NCBI RefSeq assembly: GCF_900078315.1
Contig: NZ_FKBS01000029.1
Span: forward strand, 1,105,425 to 1,169,424
Reading direction: 5' to 3'
DNA from: Bordetella ansorpii
GTDB lineage: Bacteria; Pseudomonadota; Gammaproteobacteria; Burkholderiales; Burkholderiaceae_B
Length of the DNA stretch: 64,000 nucleotides
Shown here: positions 52,402-61,980 of the stretch, piece by piece
Layout: the number at the start of each line of letters is the position of its first letter
Numbering within the stretch: position 1 is the stretch's first letter
Program-made: the position numbers and the translations under genes
The notes under the pieces: generated by a model
What the model was told of the DNA's origin: nothing
What the model saw: only the letters and a program-made list of their open reading frames with translations
Databases searched by the model: none

Positions 52402-53688
52402 TTAGACGAAGGTCAGGCGCAGCGCCAATGCCGCGAGCGTGGCCAAGAGGACGGGAACAGTCAGGACAATGCCGACCCTGAAGTAATAGCCCCAGGAAAT
52501 CGTGGTTCCTTTGCGAGACAACACATGCAGCCACAGCAGCGTGGCCAGGCTGCCTATGGGGGTGATCTTCGGGCCGAGGTCGCAGCCGATGACGTTCGCA
52601 TAGACCATCGCATCCCTGAGCACCCCAGTGGCGGAGGACTGGTCTATGGACAGTGCCCCGATGAGCACGGTAGGCATGTTGTTCATGACGGATGACAGGC
52701 CGGCAGCCAGGATGCCCGTGCCCAACGCAGCGCCCCAGACCCCGCCCTGCGCGACCCAATTGAGCAATTCCGCGATGTAGCCGGTCAGCCCGGCATTGCG
52801 CAGCCCGTAAACGACCAGGTACATGCCCAGGGAGAAGACGACAATCTGCCAAGGCGCGCCTTTCAGAACTTTTCGGGTCTGGATGGCCGTGCCACGAGAG
52901 GCCACCATTAAAAGAATCAAGGCCCCCACCGTCGCGACGGCGCTGACGGGCACACCGATAGGCTCCAAGGCAAAGAAGCCCACCAGCAGCAGAATCAGCA
53001 CCGCCCAACCCGCCTTGAAGGTCCGGGCGTCGCGGATGGCCGCCGCCGGCGTACTCAGCCGCGCGAGGTCGTAGGTAGCGGGGATATCCCGGCGAAAAAA
53101 CAGGTAGAGAATAGCCAGGCTGGCCGCCACCGACACGACGTTCACCGGCATCATCACCGATGCGTATCGCGTGAAGCCTATATCGAAGAAGTCAGCGGAG
53201 ACAATGTTGACCAGATTGGACACGACCAGAGGCAGGCTCGCGGTGTCTGCGATGAACCCCGCCGCCATCACGAAGGCCAGCGTTGCCGCGGGCGAGAGGC
53301 CCAGGGCCAGCAGGACGGCCATCACGATGGGCGTCAAGATGAGTGCGGCGCCGTCGTTTGCGAAAAGCGCGGCGACTGCGGCCCCCAGAAGAACCAGGAG
53401 CGAGAAGAGTCTTGGCCCGCTGCCCCCACCCCACCGCGCAAAATGCAGCGCAGCCCATTCGAAGAAGCCCGCCTCGTCCAGAAGAAGGCTGATGATGATG
53501 ACCGCAACGAAGGTCGTGGTGGCGTTCCAGACAATGTCCCAGACGACAGGGATGTCCGCCATCTGGACGACGCCCAGGCACAGCGCGATGACGGCCCCCA
53601 ACGTTGCCGTCCAGCCAATGCCAAGTCCCCGCGGTTGCCAGATCACAAAGACCAGGGTCAGGACGAATATCGATACGGCCGTAAGCAT
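52402..53688 (-). CDS. arsB: ArsB, arsenite efflux permease
   Basis: A 428-residue integral membrane protein with about twelve hydrophobic helices. [22 protein letters not shown] and [24 protein letters not shown] are ArsB/NhaD-type hallmarks; Acr3 would be about 350 residues with a different Cys motif. No arsA gene follows, so it works by proton-motive force alone. Gene order is arsR-arsB-arsC-arsH. Confidence 0.95.
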   Translation of the reverse strand: MLTAVSIFVLTLVFVIWQPRGLGIGWTATLGAVIALCLGVVQMADIPVVWDIVWNATTTFVAVIIISLLLDEAGFFEWAALHFARWGGGSGPRLFSLLVLLGAAVAALFANDGAALILTPIVMAVLLALGLSPAATLAFVMAAGFIADTASLPLVVSNLVNIVSADFFDIGFTRYASVMMPVNVVSVAASLAILYLFFRRDIPATYDLARLSTPAAAIRDARTFKAGWAVLILLLVGFFALEPIGVPVSAVATVGALILLMVASRGTAIQTRKVLKGAPWQIVVFSLGMYLVVYGLRNAGLTGYIAELLNWVAQGGVWGAALGTGILAAGLSSVMNNMPTVLIGALSIDQSSATGVLRDAMVYANVIGCDLGPKITPIGSLATLLWLHVLSRKGTTISWGYYFRVGIVLTVPVLLATLAALALRLTFV

Positions 53689-53751
53689 TTTTCCAACTTG
53701 AGGAGGGTGAGGCGCCCCGTGTTGGGGCCAGGGCCAGGGCTTGAATCCAGG

Positions 53752-54072
53752 TCAGCACTTACATGACGCTGTGCTTACCGCGCACTCCGCTCCCTGGCAG
53801 CAGTTTTCAGTCAGGTATCTCAGCAGACCATCCATGCGCTCGAAGGCTGCCCGATAGACAAGGTGGCGGCTCGCGCGCTCCTGGGTAACGAGCCCCGCGC
53901 GAGTCAGTTCTTTGAGATGAAACGACAAGGTCGGCGCAGGCGTTTGCAGGCCCTCGCTCATCACGCCCGGCGTAAGGCCTTCCTGCCCAGCGACAACGAG
54001 CGCACGGAACACGCGCAGCCGCAGAGGGTGCGCCAGCGCGCTCAGGGAATCGACGATCTCTATTTCGTTCAT
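53752..54072 (-). CDS. arsR: ArsR, arsenite-responsive repressor with C-terminal Cys cluster
   Basis: A 106-residue winged-helix repressor: ALAHPLRLRVFRALVVAG, TPAPTLSFHLKELTRAGLVTQ, then HLVYRAAFERM. The classical CVC motif in the DNA-binding helix is absent. Cysteines instead lie at the end: 91, 92, 97, 104 and 106 (NCCQGAEC...SCKC), like the alternative As(III) site of the Acidithiobacillus-type ArsR. ATG at 54072 gives the usual length. First gene of the ars operon; likely autoregulated. Confidence 0.92.
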   Translation of the reverse strand: MNEIEIVDSLSALAHPLRLRVFRALVVAGQEGLTPGVMSEGLQTPAPTLSFHLKELTRAGLVTQERASRHLVYRAAFERMDGLLRYLTENCCQGAECAVSTASCKC

Positions 54073-54084
54073 GGCGTACATTCT

Positions 54085-54107
54085 ATGATATTTCTAGAAT
54101 TATGAAA
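54085..54107. promoter_or_regulatory. arsR promoter/operator candidate
   Basis: AT-rich DNA with the palindrome TTCTAGAA (54092-54099), 12 bp or so upstream of the arsR start. Minus-strand TATCAT could be its -10. A typical place for the ArsR site. Confidence 0.45.
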
Positions 54108-54142
54108 ATAATGGACTCCAAGATTGCCGGGACCCCAAACGG

Positions 54143-55081
54143 TTACGACGGGCCATGAACAAAATCCCCAGTCCGTAGACCCGCAACGGTTTCATCGAAC
54201 TTCGCGCGGAGCCAGCGTTGGGCCGGCGCCACGTCATTGCGCCTGTGCCAGTACAGAGACCAACTGAAAATATCGCTGGAGAACGGCAGGTCGCGACGCG
54301 CCAAGCCTGTACCCGCGCGCTCGAACAGTCGCTCGGACAACACCGATACCATGGTTGAACTTCTCAGCAGATGCGGGACAAGCAGCCAGTGCGGGACACT
54401 CACGGCGACTCTCCGGGCCTTGCCCATTCTCGCCAGTGCGCTGTCGACATACCGGCCGTCGAGAGGGCTGATCGATACCTTGATGTGATCCTGCTTCAGA
54501 AACTTCGGCAGTGTGAGGCGTTGTCGAGCCAGCGGATGATGCGCCGACATGACGCACACCATCCTGTCATCGAGCAAAGGGCTGCTGCGCACGGAGGAAG
54601 GCAGTTCAAGGTTCATGCTCACGGCCAGGTCGATGTCGTTGGACTCCAGCGCGCTGACCGTATCGACAGGGGGAAGATGCACCACGTCGAGCGTGACGCC
54701 CGGCGCCTCGCGCTGCATCAAGCCGAGCAGCCCTGGCATGAGCAGGTAGCCGAGCACATCCGACATGCGAACCCGGAATCGCAGGGTGGACGTCCCCGGA
54801 TCGAATGAGTTGGGAGACGCGAGCATGCGCTCGGCCTGCCGCAGGAGCTGGCGGACCGGCTCGATGAGTTCCTGTGCCCGCGGCGTAGGCTCCATGCCGT
54901 AAGGCGTGCGAATCAACAACTCGTCATTCATCGCATGACGCAGCCTGCGCAGCGCATTGCTCATCGCGGGCTGGCTGAGCCCGACCTGCAACGCCGCGCG
55001 CGTGACATGGCGTTCCGCCAACAAGGCGTCGAGCGCGACCAGGAGATTGAGATCCACTCGGCGAAGACTCATCGGAGCCAT
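54143..55081 (-). CDS. LysR-type regulator (NodD-like subgroup)
   Basis: A 312-residue regulator: RRVDLNLLVALDALLAERHVTRAAL and SQPAMSNALRRLRHAMNDELLIRT form the HTH; the effector half starts RFRVRMSDVLGYLLMPGLLG. It is divergent from an MFS exporter, so it likely controls that gene. Start could also be the second Met at 55072. Confidence 0.9.
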   Translation of the reverse strand: MAPMSLRRVDLNLLVALDALLAERHVTRAALQVGLSQPAMSNALRRLRHAMNDELLIRTPYGMEPTPRAQELIEPVRQLLRQAERMLASPNSFDPGTSTLRFRVRMSDVLGYLLMPGLLGLMQREAPGVTLDVVHLPPVDTVSALESNDIDLAVSMNLELPSSVRSSPLLDDRMVCVMSAHHPLARQRLTLPKFLKQDHIKVSISPLDGRYVDSALARMGKARRVAVSVPHWLLVPHLLRSSTMVSVLSERLFERAGTGLARRDLPFSSDIFSWSLYWHRRNDVAPAQRWLRAKFDETVAGLRTGDFVHGPS

Positions 55082-55186
55082 TAATCCATTTCGTGAATGT
55101 GAATATCATTACTATTCATTGTACAGATGATGATGGCCCTGGGATCATCGAACATTCATGAACTGTGTGATGCGGAATGCTTGGCC

Positions 55187-56572
55187 ATGATGACTTCTGC
55201 CCCTCCCCATTCGACAGCGGCCGCGGACCTGCCGGTGCCTGCGCGCAAGCGTCTGCTCTGCATGCTTGCGTTGATGAGCGCCGCGATCCTGGCAGCTCTC
55301 GATACCACCATCGCCAACACGGCCCTGCCCCAGATTTCGACGGACCTTCGATCCAGCGATGCCGCCATCGTCTGGGTCGCCAATGCCTACCAGATCGCGA
55401 TGATCGCGGCGTTATTGCCGTTTGCCGCACTGGGCGAATCCATCGGCTATCGAAAGGTGTTCATCGGCGGACTGATCGCCTTTGCCTTGGCATCGGCGAT
55501 GTGCGGCGCAGCCTCGGCGCTGCCGATGCTTGTCGTCGGCCGGGCCATCAAGGGGATGGGCGCAGCGGCCGTCATGAGCGTCATTACCGCTTTCATTCGC
55601 CATATCTATCCCCCCCACAGGCTGGGCCGCGGGGTCGGCATGAACGCGCTGTTCGTCGCGGTCGGCTTCACGCTGGGCCCCGTCATCGCCTCGATGGTGC
55701 TGACGGTTGCCAGCTGGCACTGGCTATTCTTCATCAATGTGCCGGTGGCGGCCTTGTCGATTGCGCTGTCCTTGCGCTTCCTGCCGGATGCCGCAGGCGA
55801 CCGGCATCGGTTCGAGGTCGTGCCCGCCACGCTATGCGCGGCATTCCTCGGCTTGCTCACGCTGGGGGTGTGCTCGGTCGAAAATGGTGGCGGAGCGGGC
55901 TTCGCGCTAATCTCGGTGGGGTTGGCCTGCCTCTGTCTTGTGCTGTTGCTGCGCAGGCAGCGCGGCCATCCAGCGCCGATGCTCGCCGTGGACCTGTTGA
56001 GCATTCGCGTCGTACGGCTCTCGTCGCTGACTTCGATCTGCGCGTTTGCCACGCAGTCGCTCGCACTGGTTTCCTTGCCGTTCTTCCTTCAACGGTCGTT
56101 GGGCGTGTCCGTGGTCGGTACGGGATTTCTCCTGGCCGCGTGGCCGCTTGTAGTCGGGCTGATGGCACTCGTGGCAGCCCCCTTGAGCGACCGAGGGCGG
56201 CTCTCGCCGGGCGTACTGTGCAGTGCCGGCCTTCTTGCCCTGACGGTGGGCATGCTGGCGCTGGCGACGATGCCCCATGAAACCTCCGAGGCCGGCGTCG
56301 CCTTGCGGCTGGCGCTGTGCGGGGCCGGCTTCGGCTTGTTTCAGGCACCCAACATGCGCGAAATCATGAGCAAGTCGCCCACCAACCGCAGCGGTGGCGC
56401 AAGCGGGCTGGTAGCGATTTCGCGTCTGTTGGGACAAACCTGTGGCGCTGCCGTGGTCGCTCAGTGTTTTCACTGGTGGCAAGCCACGGGGCCGGTCATG
56501 GCGTTATGGCTGGGGGGAGGTTGCGCCCTGCTCGGCAGTTTTTTCAGTGCGATGCGCCTGCACCCGCGCTGA
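55187..56572 (+). CDS. MFS drug efflux transporter, DHA2 (14-helix) family
   Basis: About 461 residues with 14 hydrophobic helices. Motif C-like and motif D1 segments (AALDTTIANTALPQISTDL, WVANAYQIAMIAALLPFAALGESIGYRKVF) are typical of EmrB/QacA-type drug exporters. The start is uncertain: ATG at 55187/55190, or 55127 for a 20-residue longer protein; none has a good ribosome site. Divergent from a LysR gene that probably regulates it. The drug is unknown; nothing links it to arsenic except location. Confidence 0.87.
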   Translation: MMTSAPPHSTAAADLPVPARKRLLCMLALMSAAILAALDTTIANTALPQISTDLRSSDAAIVWVANAYQIAMIAALLPFAALGESIGYRKVFIGGLIAFALASAMCGAASALPMLVVGRAIKGMGAAAVMSVITAFIRHIYPPHRLGRGVGMNALFVAVGFTLGPVIASMVLTVASWHWLFFINVPVAALSIALSLRFLPDAAGDRHRFEVVPATLCAAFLGLLTLGVCSVENGGGAGFALISVGLACLCLVLLLRRQRGHPAPMLAVDLLSIRVVRLSSLTSICAFATQSLALVSLPFFLQRSLGVSVVGTGFLLAAWPLVVGLMALVAAPLSDRGRLSPGVLCSAGLLALTVGMLALATMPHETSEAGVALRLALCGAGFGLFQAPNMREIMSKSPTNRSGGASGLVAISRLLGQTCGAAVVAQCFHWWQATGPVMALWLGGGCALLGSFFSAMRLHPR

Positions 56573-57014
56573 AGGACCTGTTGGACTGAAAGGGGTGAGC
56601 CCGTATGCCAGGGGTGAAGCGGCCCGATGTCGATGCCGAGCGCCATCGACCACATTAGGCTTACTGTGCTCGGAACCGTCGACGGGTTCGGCCGCCTGTA
56701 GATTGGCCCGCCCTACACGATTCGAACCAGCAGGTAGATTTTCTTAAAGCAGCCCAATCTGACTCAAAAACAGACTCAAAAGACATGCCATCGCGGTCCT
56801 CTGATAACGCCATTGAGTACAAGCGGTTGGCCACTGTTCCCAAGCATCGCCTGTAGCCCGCCGCGGCGCTGCTCACGACAGGTGATGCAGCCCTAATCTG
56901 CCAATAACGAAAAGAGCTGCGCAGCTGAAATTGTCCAGTGAAGATCGATAGAATCCGGGACATGCTCCTCGGTGTCTCTGACCATCCAGGACGCCGGCTA
57001 AAGGGACGACACAT
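56573..57014. other. 442-bp non-coding region with repeat R3
   Basis: No gene is supported. It contains tRNA-like repeat R3, followed by AT-rich DNA with GACTCAAAA repeated twice (56761-56780), which looks like the flank of an integrase recombination site, and leads to the CDF gene. No metal-regulator box was recognised. Confidence 0.5.
56701..56733. repeat. tRNA 3'-end-like direct repeat R3
   Basis: GATTGGCCCGCCCTACACGA TTCGAACCAGCAG. Reverse complement reads GGTTCGAATCGTGTAGGGCG then GGCCA: T-loop TTCGAAT, 5-nt T-stem, 7-nt acceptor strand, discriminator and CCA, very close to the 3' end of bacterial tRNA-Arg(UCU). The 5' T-stem and the rest of the tRNA are absent. Best preserved of three copies; a likely attachment-site scar. 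Confidence 0.6.
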
Positions 57015-58004
57015 ATGCCGAACACCGAACCGCTGGACCAACAGAAGGCTGAGCCCACTCACCATCACAATGAAGGTGGCGCCCATGACCATAACAGTCA
57101 CAGCCACGATCATGCCGATGGGCATGACCACAAACAGGCCGTCACGGCCTCAAACGAACGCCGGCTGAGGCTCGTCTTTCTATTCACCGCTGGCTACGCG
57201 ATCGTGCAAGCCATAGGCGGCTGGATGTCCGGCTCGCTGGCCCTGATAGCGGATTCGGGCCACATGGTGTCCGATGCCGCCGCGCTCTTGCTGGCGCTGA
57301 TCGCCTACCGCATCGCGCGCCGCCCGGCGGACGCCACGCGTACCTATGGCTTTCATCGCGTACGCGTCCTTGCCGCCTTGGCCAATGGCGCCGCGCTGCT
57401 TGCCCTGGTCGCCTGGATCGCTTGGGAAGCCATCGCTCGCATCAACTCGCCAGCCGAAGTTCTGGCGGGCCCCATGCTGATCGTGGCCGTAGTTGGCCTG
57501 TTGGTAAACCTTGGGGGAGCCTGGGCGCTATGGTCCGGTGACAAGAGCGACGGCAATCTGCGCGGTGCATTGCTCCATGTCATGGGCGACCTGCTGGGCT
57601 CGGTCGGCGCCATCGCGGCGGCCATCGGCATCATGTTGACGGGATGGACCATACTGGACCCTTTGCTGTCCGTCCTGGTCGCGCTGTTGGTCGTGCGTTC
57701 CGCCTGGGGCCTCGTCAAGGACTCGATACGGGTGCTGCTGCAAGCGGTACCGCAGGGCGTGGACGCCGAGACGGCCGAGCGCGGCCTGGCCGAATTGCCC
57801 GAGATCGCCGAAGCGGGTCACTTCCACGCCTGGACATTGACCGATGACAGTGCAATCGCCACGGTACACGTCAGCCCTGCGATGGGCGTGGATCCACTGT
57901 CATTGCCGCCACTGGTCTCCGCATGGCTGAAGAAGCGCTACGCTATCGATCACGTCACTGTGCAGGTCGATCCTCCAGGACGACTGGATCGCGAACACGG
58001 GTAG
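57015..58004 (+). CDS. CDF family cation diffusion exporter (CzcD/ZitB-like)
   Basis: A 329-residue inner-membrane proton/metal antiporter. A long His-rich N-terminus (THHHNEGGAHDHNSHSHDH) precedes six helices; transport-site ligands are the DSGHMVSD (helix 2) and HVMGDLLGS (helix 5) HxxxD motifs, giving the His2Asp2 zinc/cobalt site. The cytoplasmic C-terminal domain (AGHFHAWTLTDDSAIATVHV) is present. It exports Zn, Cd or Co. Convergent with the P-type ATPase gene; first intact gene right of repeat R3. Confidence 0.93.
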   Translation: MPNTEPLDQQKAEPTHHHNEGGAHDHNSHSHDHADGHDHKQAVTASNERRLRLVFLFTAGYAIVQAIGGWMSGSLALIADSGHMVSDAAALLLALIAYRIARRPADATRTYGFHRVRVLAALANGAALLALVAWIAWEAIARINSPAEVLAGPMLIVAVVGLLVNLGGAWALWSGDKSDGNLRGALLHVMGDLLGSVGAIAAAIGIMLTGWTILDPLLSVLVALLVVRSAWGLVKDSIRVLLQAVPQGVDAETAERGLAELPEIAEAGHFHAWTLTDDSAIATVHVSPAMGVDPLSLPPLVSAWLKKRYAIDHVTVQVDPPGRLDREHG

Positions 58005-58053
58005 GATCACCCGCGCTGCATTCAAACTGCGCTTTGCGTCTTCTACGTTCGCA

Positions 58054-60504
58054 TCATGCTTGTGTCGAATCTGCCGCTGGCCGATAAGCCAGCAATCTCA
58101 GGGCATTGATCACCACCAGCAGCGTGGAGCCCTCGTGCACCGCCACGGCGGCGCCTATGCTCATTCCCATGATGGTGGCCGGCACGAGGATGGCGACAAC
58201 ACCCAGGCTGACGAACACGTTCTGCCGGATGACCGCCCGGGTATGCCGGCTCAGGCCGACCGCGAAAGGCAGCTTGCGCAGGTCATCCGACATGAGGGCC
58301 ACGTCAGCGGTCTCCAGCGCCACATCCGAACCCGCCGCGCCCATGGCGATCCCGACGGTGGCGCTGGCCATGGCGGGTGCGTCGTTCACCCCATCACCGA
58401 CCATGGCGACCTTCGTCTCGGCCCCCATCTTCTTGATGGCATCGACCTTGTCCTGCGGCATGAGATCTCCCCATGCTTCGTCCAGGCCCACCTCGTCCGC
58501 GACGGCCTGCGCGACCTTCTGGTGATCGCCCGAGATCATGATCATGCGCGAGATACCGACGTCACGCAGCGCCTGCAAGGCATCGCGTGCCCCTTCTCGG
58601 GGCGTGTCGAGCAGGCCGATCACGCCGAGATCACGACTGCCCATGCGCACCGCCATGGTCGTGCGGCCCGCGTTGCGCAGCGTAGTGATCGCGCGCTCGG
58701 CCTCGTTGCCCAGCGGCGCCATGCCATCCTGACCGAACCACTCCGCCTTGCCGACCCACACCGGCTCGCCATCTACCCGGCCCATCAACCCTCGCCCCGT
58801 CAGGCTTTCGACGGCATCCGCGCGTAGGTCAAGCTCGGTCGCGTCCAACAACTCGCGGCCATCACGGGTGATCGCTGCCGCCAGGGGATGATCGCTCTGC
58901 GATTCGACCGCCACCGCCACCCGCAACAGCTCCTGCTTGGTCGTACCGCCGACGGGCATCACATCCGTGATGCGCGGACGGCCTTGCGTCAATGTCCCTG
59001 TCTTGTCGAAGGCCATCGCATCCAGGCCGCCGAGCATCTCCAGTGGAGCCCCGCCCTTGATCAGCACGCCGCCGCGCGCGGCCCGGGCAATGCCGGACAA
59101 CACCGCGCTGGGCGTGGCGATGGCCAGCGCACACGGGCTGGCGGCCACGAGCACCGCCATGGCGCGATAGAAGCTATCGCGGAACGGCTCATCGACCACG
59201 AGCCACGAGAACAACATCGCCACCGCCAGCAACAGAACCGATGGGACGAAGATGCGTTCGAACCTGTCGGTCATGCGTTGAGTGGGCGACTTCCGGACCT
59301 CGGTCTGGGCGACCATCTTCACGACACGCGCCAGCGTCGACTCCGAAGACAGCCGGGTGACTTCGATCTCGATGGCGCTTGCACCGTTGATCGTGCCCGC
59401 GAAGGTCCGGGACTGCGCATCGATGGCATCTGGACGCTGCCTTGCGGCCGCAGGATCCGTCACCGGCCGCTTGTCCACGGGCATGCTTTCACCGGTGACG
59501 GGAGCCTGGTCGATGCTGGTCGTCCCCCGCGTGATGAATCCATCCGCCGGTACCCGCTCGTTGGGCCGCACGAGGATGACATCGCCCACAACCAGCTCAT
59601 CCACGGGCATTTCGCGGGTCATGCCGTCGCGGCGCACGGTGGCGGTCTTCGGCGCCAGCGCGGCCAACGCCTCGATGGCCCGCTTCGCACGCCCCATCGC
59701 GTAGTGCTCCAGCGCATGCCCCAGGCTGAACAGGAACAGCAGCAACGCCCCCTCGGCCCATGCTCCCAGCGCGGCCGCGCCCGCCGCGGCCACCAGCATC
59801 AAGGTATCGATCTCGAAACGGCGCAACCGCAGATTGTCCAAGGCCTCACGCAGCGTGAAGAAGCCGCCGGCCACGTAGGCCGCCATGAAGCACGCCAACG
59901 GCAGCCAGGCCGCCACGGCAGGCCAGAGCTTCTCCACGGCGACGCCCACGCCCAGCAAGGCGCCGCATGCCAGGGAGAAGACCAACTCGCTGCGAGGGCC
60001 AAGCCAGGCGCCATGATCGTGCTTGTCCTCATCGCCACCGCGGGACGCATCCCGCGGGGCTTCAGCGGGCGTCACATCCAAGGATGCCAATTCGGACAGA
60101 ATGACGCCCTCATCCACCCGCTGCCGGTCGAACTCCACGCGTACCTCGCCGGTGGCATCGACGTCTGCATCGACCACGCCTGTCACCCCGCGCAGATGGG
60201 CACTCACGGTGGCGGCCCGCCGCATATGCGTAATGCCGCGCATGCGCCAGGCAGCATGGCCGAACCGTCCCGATACCTCAGCGCCGGCGGCGATGACGAT
60301 CGCCCGAATGCGGGACATCGACAGACGCTGCGGATCGTAGTGAATGCAAAGCTGCGCAGGCTGCCCCGCCGGACTCTCTACATGCACACGCTCGACATCG
60401 CGACGCGCCTCGAGCGCACCGATCAGTCGTGCGACGCAGGCATCCGAAGCGCCGCTGGCAGCGGGTAGCACAATGGGAACATCCAGGCGAAGGGTATCGG
60501 TCAT
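58054..60504 (-). CDS. P1B-type heavy-metal ATPase with SPC motif (P1B-4 like)
   Basis: An 816-residue metal-exporting ATPase. Transport site ASPCALAIATPSA (Cys458), phosphorylation site DKTGTLT (Asp500), SDHPLA, GDGVNDAPA, and HEGSTLLVVINALRLL (His790) in the last helices. SPC plus HEG(S/G)T is the P1B-4 pattern of Co/Zn exporters, not the CPC of ZntA/CopA. Unusually it has an N-terminal extension of about 160 residues with two heavy-metal-associated-like folds that lack CxxC, and a short Asp/His linker (EDKHDHG). It follows the two glycosyltransferases in one operon (21-bp gap). Confidence 0.93.
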   Translation of the reverse strand: MTDTLRLDVPIVLPAASGASDACVARLIGALEARRDVERVHVESPAGQPAQLCIHYDPQRLSMSRIRAIVIAAGAEVSGRFGHAAWRMRGITHMRRAATVSAHLRGVTGVVDADVDATGEVRVEFDRQRVDEGVILSELASLDVTPAEAPRDASRGGDEDKHDHGAWLGPRSELVFSLACGALLGVGVAVEKLWPAVAAWLPLACFMAAYVAGGFFTLREALDNLRLRRFEIDTLMLVAAAGAAALGAWAEGALLLFLFSLGHALEHYAMGRAKRAIEALAALAPKTATVRRDGMTREMPVDELVVGDVILVRPNERVPADGFITRGTTSIDQAPVTGESMPVDKRPVTDPAAARQRPDAIDAQSRTFAGTINGASAIEIEVTRLSSESTLARVVKMVAQTEVRKSPTQRMTDRFERIFVPSVLLLAVAMLFSWLVVDEPFRDSFYRAMAVLVAASPCALAIATPSAVLSGIARAARGGVLIKGGAPLEMLGGLDAMAFDKTGTLTQGRPRITDVMPVGGTTKQELLRVAVAVESQSDHPLAAAITRDGRELLDATELDLRADAVESLTGRGLMGRVDGEPVWVGKAEWFGQDGMAPLGNEAERAITTLRNAGRTTMAVRMGSRDLGVIGLLDTPREGARDALQALRDVGISRMIMISGDHQKVAQAVADEVGLDEAWGDLMPQDKVDAIKKMGAETKVAMVGDGVNDAPAMASATVGIAMGAAGSDVALETADVALMSDDLRKLPFAVGLSRHTRAVIRQNVFVSLGVVAILVPATIMGMSIGAAVAVHEGSTLLVVINALRLLAYRPAADSTQA

Positions 60505-60525
60505 ATCATCAGGTTCACTGGAAAG

Positions 60526-61980
60526 TCACTGGGCGCAGCCCTGGATCTCGTACAGGGTGTATCGCTTGCTGGAGTACACCGCCCGCGCGGTGACGCCAGG
60601 CGCCGCCAGCATGGGCCAGGGCCGATCACGGCGAACCGCCGTCAGCATCCCGCTACCGCGACAGAATGGCCGCAGGTCAGCCGTGTCCCAAGGCAGCAGG
60701 ACAGCGGCGCCCTCCGAGTAGTAACGGGCCGAGAATGGCCGCTCCCCCACGTAATACAGTGTCTGGTCTGCATTCCTGAGAGCAGCCGCGGCCTGAACGA
60801 GCCCCTTCTCGGTCTTGAAATGCAAGGGGTCCCCCAGCGCCTGGATACTGAGAACCGCCGCCGCCGAGGGAACCAACAGCATGCCGGCCAGCAATGCTCG
60901 GTTGGCCAGGCCCACGAAGCGGCCCGGCTGCCATGCCGCCAAGCCACATCCCAGCAATAGCGCCACCGCGGGAAGACTCGGCAACACGTAGGTCCACAGG
61001 ATGTTCCCGGAAAGCGTGAACAGGGCTGGCGCCGCGACCGCCCACAGCAGCAGGAACCGTCGCCCGCCATCCGCGAGCGACACGCGCACGGCCTGGCGTG
61101 CGGCGGGCCGGAACAACGCCAGAACCCCCGCCCCGATGACCAGGACGCTCCAGGGCGCGGCCGCGCCGATCCAATCCAGCCATATCGCGCCCAACGCACG
61201 CGCATGGGCCGTGCCATACAGGTCGCCCTCCCAGCCCGAATCGACGAACCGCAGGAAGTGCTCTCCGACGATGAAGTACTGCAGGAAGCCGGGCGTCTTG
61301 AACTCCGCGGCCACATACCACGGCACTGCCACCATCAGCGCCAGGGGGATGCCCAGCGCCCAGGGCAATGCCCGCAACGGTCCGCGCCAATTACGTTGCC
61401 AGAGCATCCAGCCCGCGCAGACGCCGCCGATCAGCACGACGGCCAAAGGGCCCTTGGCCAACATGCCCAGTCCCAGGCCCAGGAAGAATCCCAGCCCTTG
61501 ATACCAAGGCCCATCCCGTCTTGCCGATATGAACGACAGCATCGACAACGTGATAGCAAAGGCCAGGAACGGATCGGTCAGCACGGCGCCCGCGCTAAGC
61601 AGGGGCAGGAGCATCGTCGCAAGCACCAAGGCCGACCACCGCGCGGCGGGTTGGCCGAATACTCGACGCGCGAAGCAATACACCATGGCAAGCAACGCCG
61701 CCATCGCCAGGAAAGCGGGCAGGCGCACGGCTAACTCGCTCACGCCGAACAGCTTGATGCTCAACGCCTGGGCCCAGAACGCCAGCGGCGGTTTGCCCCA
61801 GAATGGCACACCGGGTTCGAACCACGGCGTAATCCAGTCATTGCTCTGCGCCATCAGCCGGGCCACTTCGGCATACCTCGGTTCGGAGGTATCCGCCAAA
61901 GGCAGCACCGCCATCGAGAACAACCTGGCCACGGCGGCGACGCCCATGACCGACCAGAACACCTTACTGCTGACGCGCAT
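60526..61980 (-). CDS. ArnT/PMT-type membrane glycosyltransferase
   Basis: A 484-residue multispanning enzyme (about 11-12 helices) of the GT-C fold. DTSEPRYAEVARLM is the catalytic-Asp region in the first periplasmic loop; WGKPPLAFWAQALS follows, as in ArnT and other lipid-linked sugar transferases. ATG at 61980 with GGAGTTGG upstream overlaps the GT2 stop. It would transfer a sugar from a polyprenyl phosphate donor to lipid A or a glycan. Confidence 0.85.
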   Translation of the reverse strand: MRVSSKVFWSVMGVAAVARLFSMAVLPLADTSEPRYAEVARLMAQSNDWITPWFEPGVPFWGKPPLAFWAQALSIKLFGVSELAVRLPAFLAMAALLAMVYCFARRVFGQPAARWSALVLATMLLPLLSAGAVLTDPFLAFAITLSMLSFISARRDGPWYQGLGFFLGLGLGMLAKGPLAVVLIGGVCAGWMLWQRNWRGPLRALPWALGIPLALMVAVPWYVAAEFKTPGFLQYFIVGEHFLRFVDSGWEGDLYGTAHARALGAIWLDWIGAAAPWSVLVIGAGVLALFRPAARQAVRVSLADGGRRFLLLWAVAAPALFTLSGNILWTYVLPSLPAVALLLGCGLAAWQPGRFVGLANRALLAGMLLVPSAAAVLSIQALGDPLHFKTEKGLVQAAAALRNADQTLYYVGERPFSARYYSEGAAVLLPWDTADLRPFCRGSGMLTAVRRDRPWPMLAAPGVTARAVYSSKRYTLYEIQGCAQ

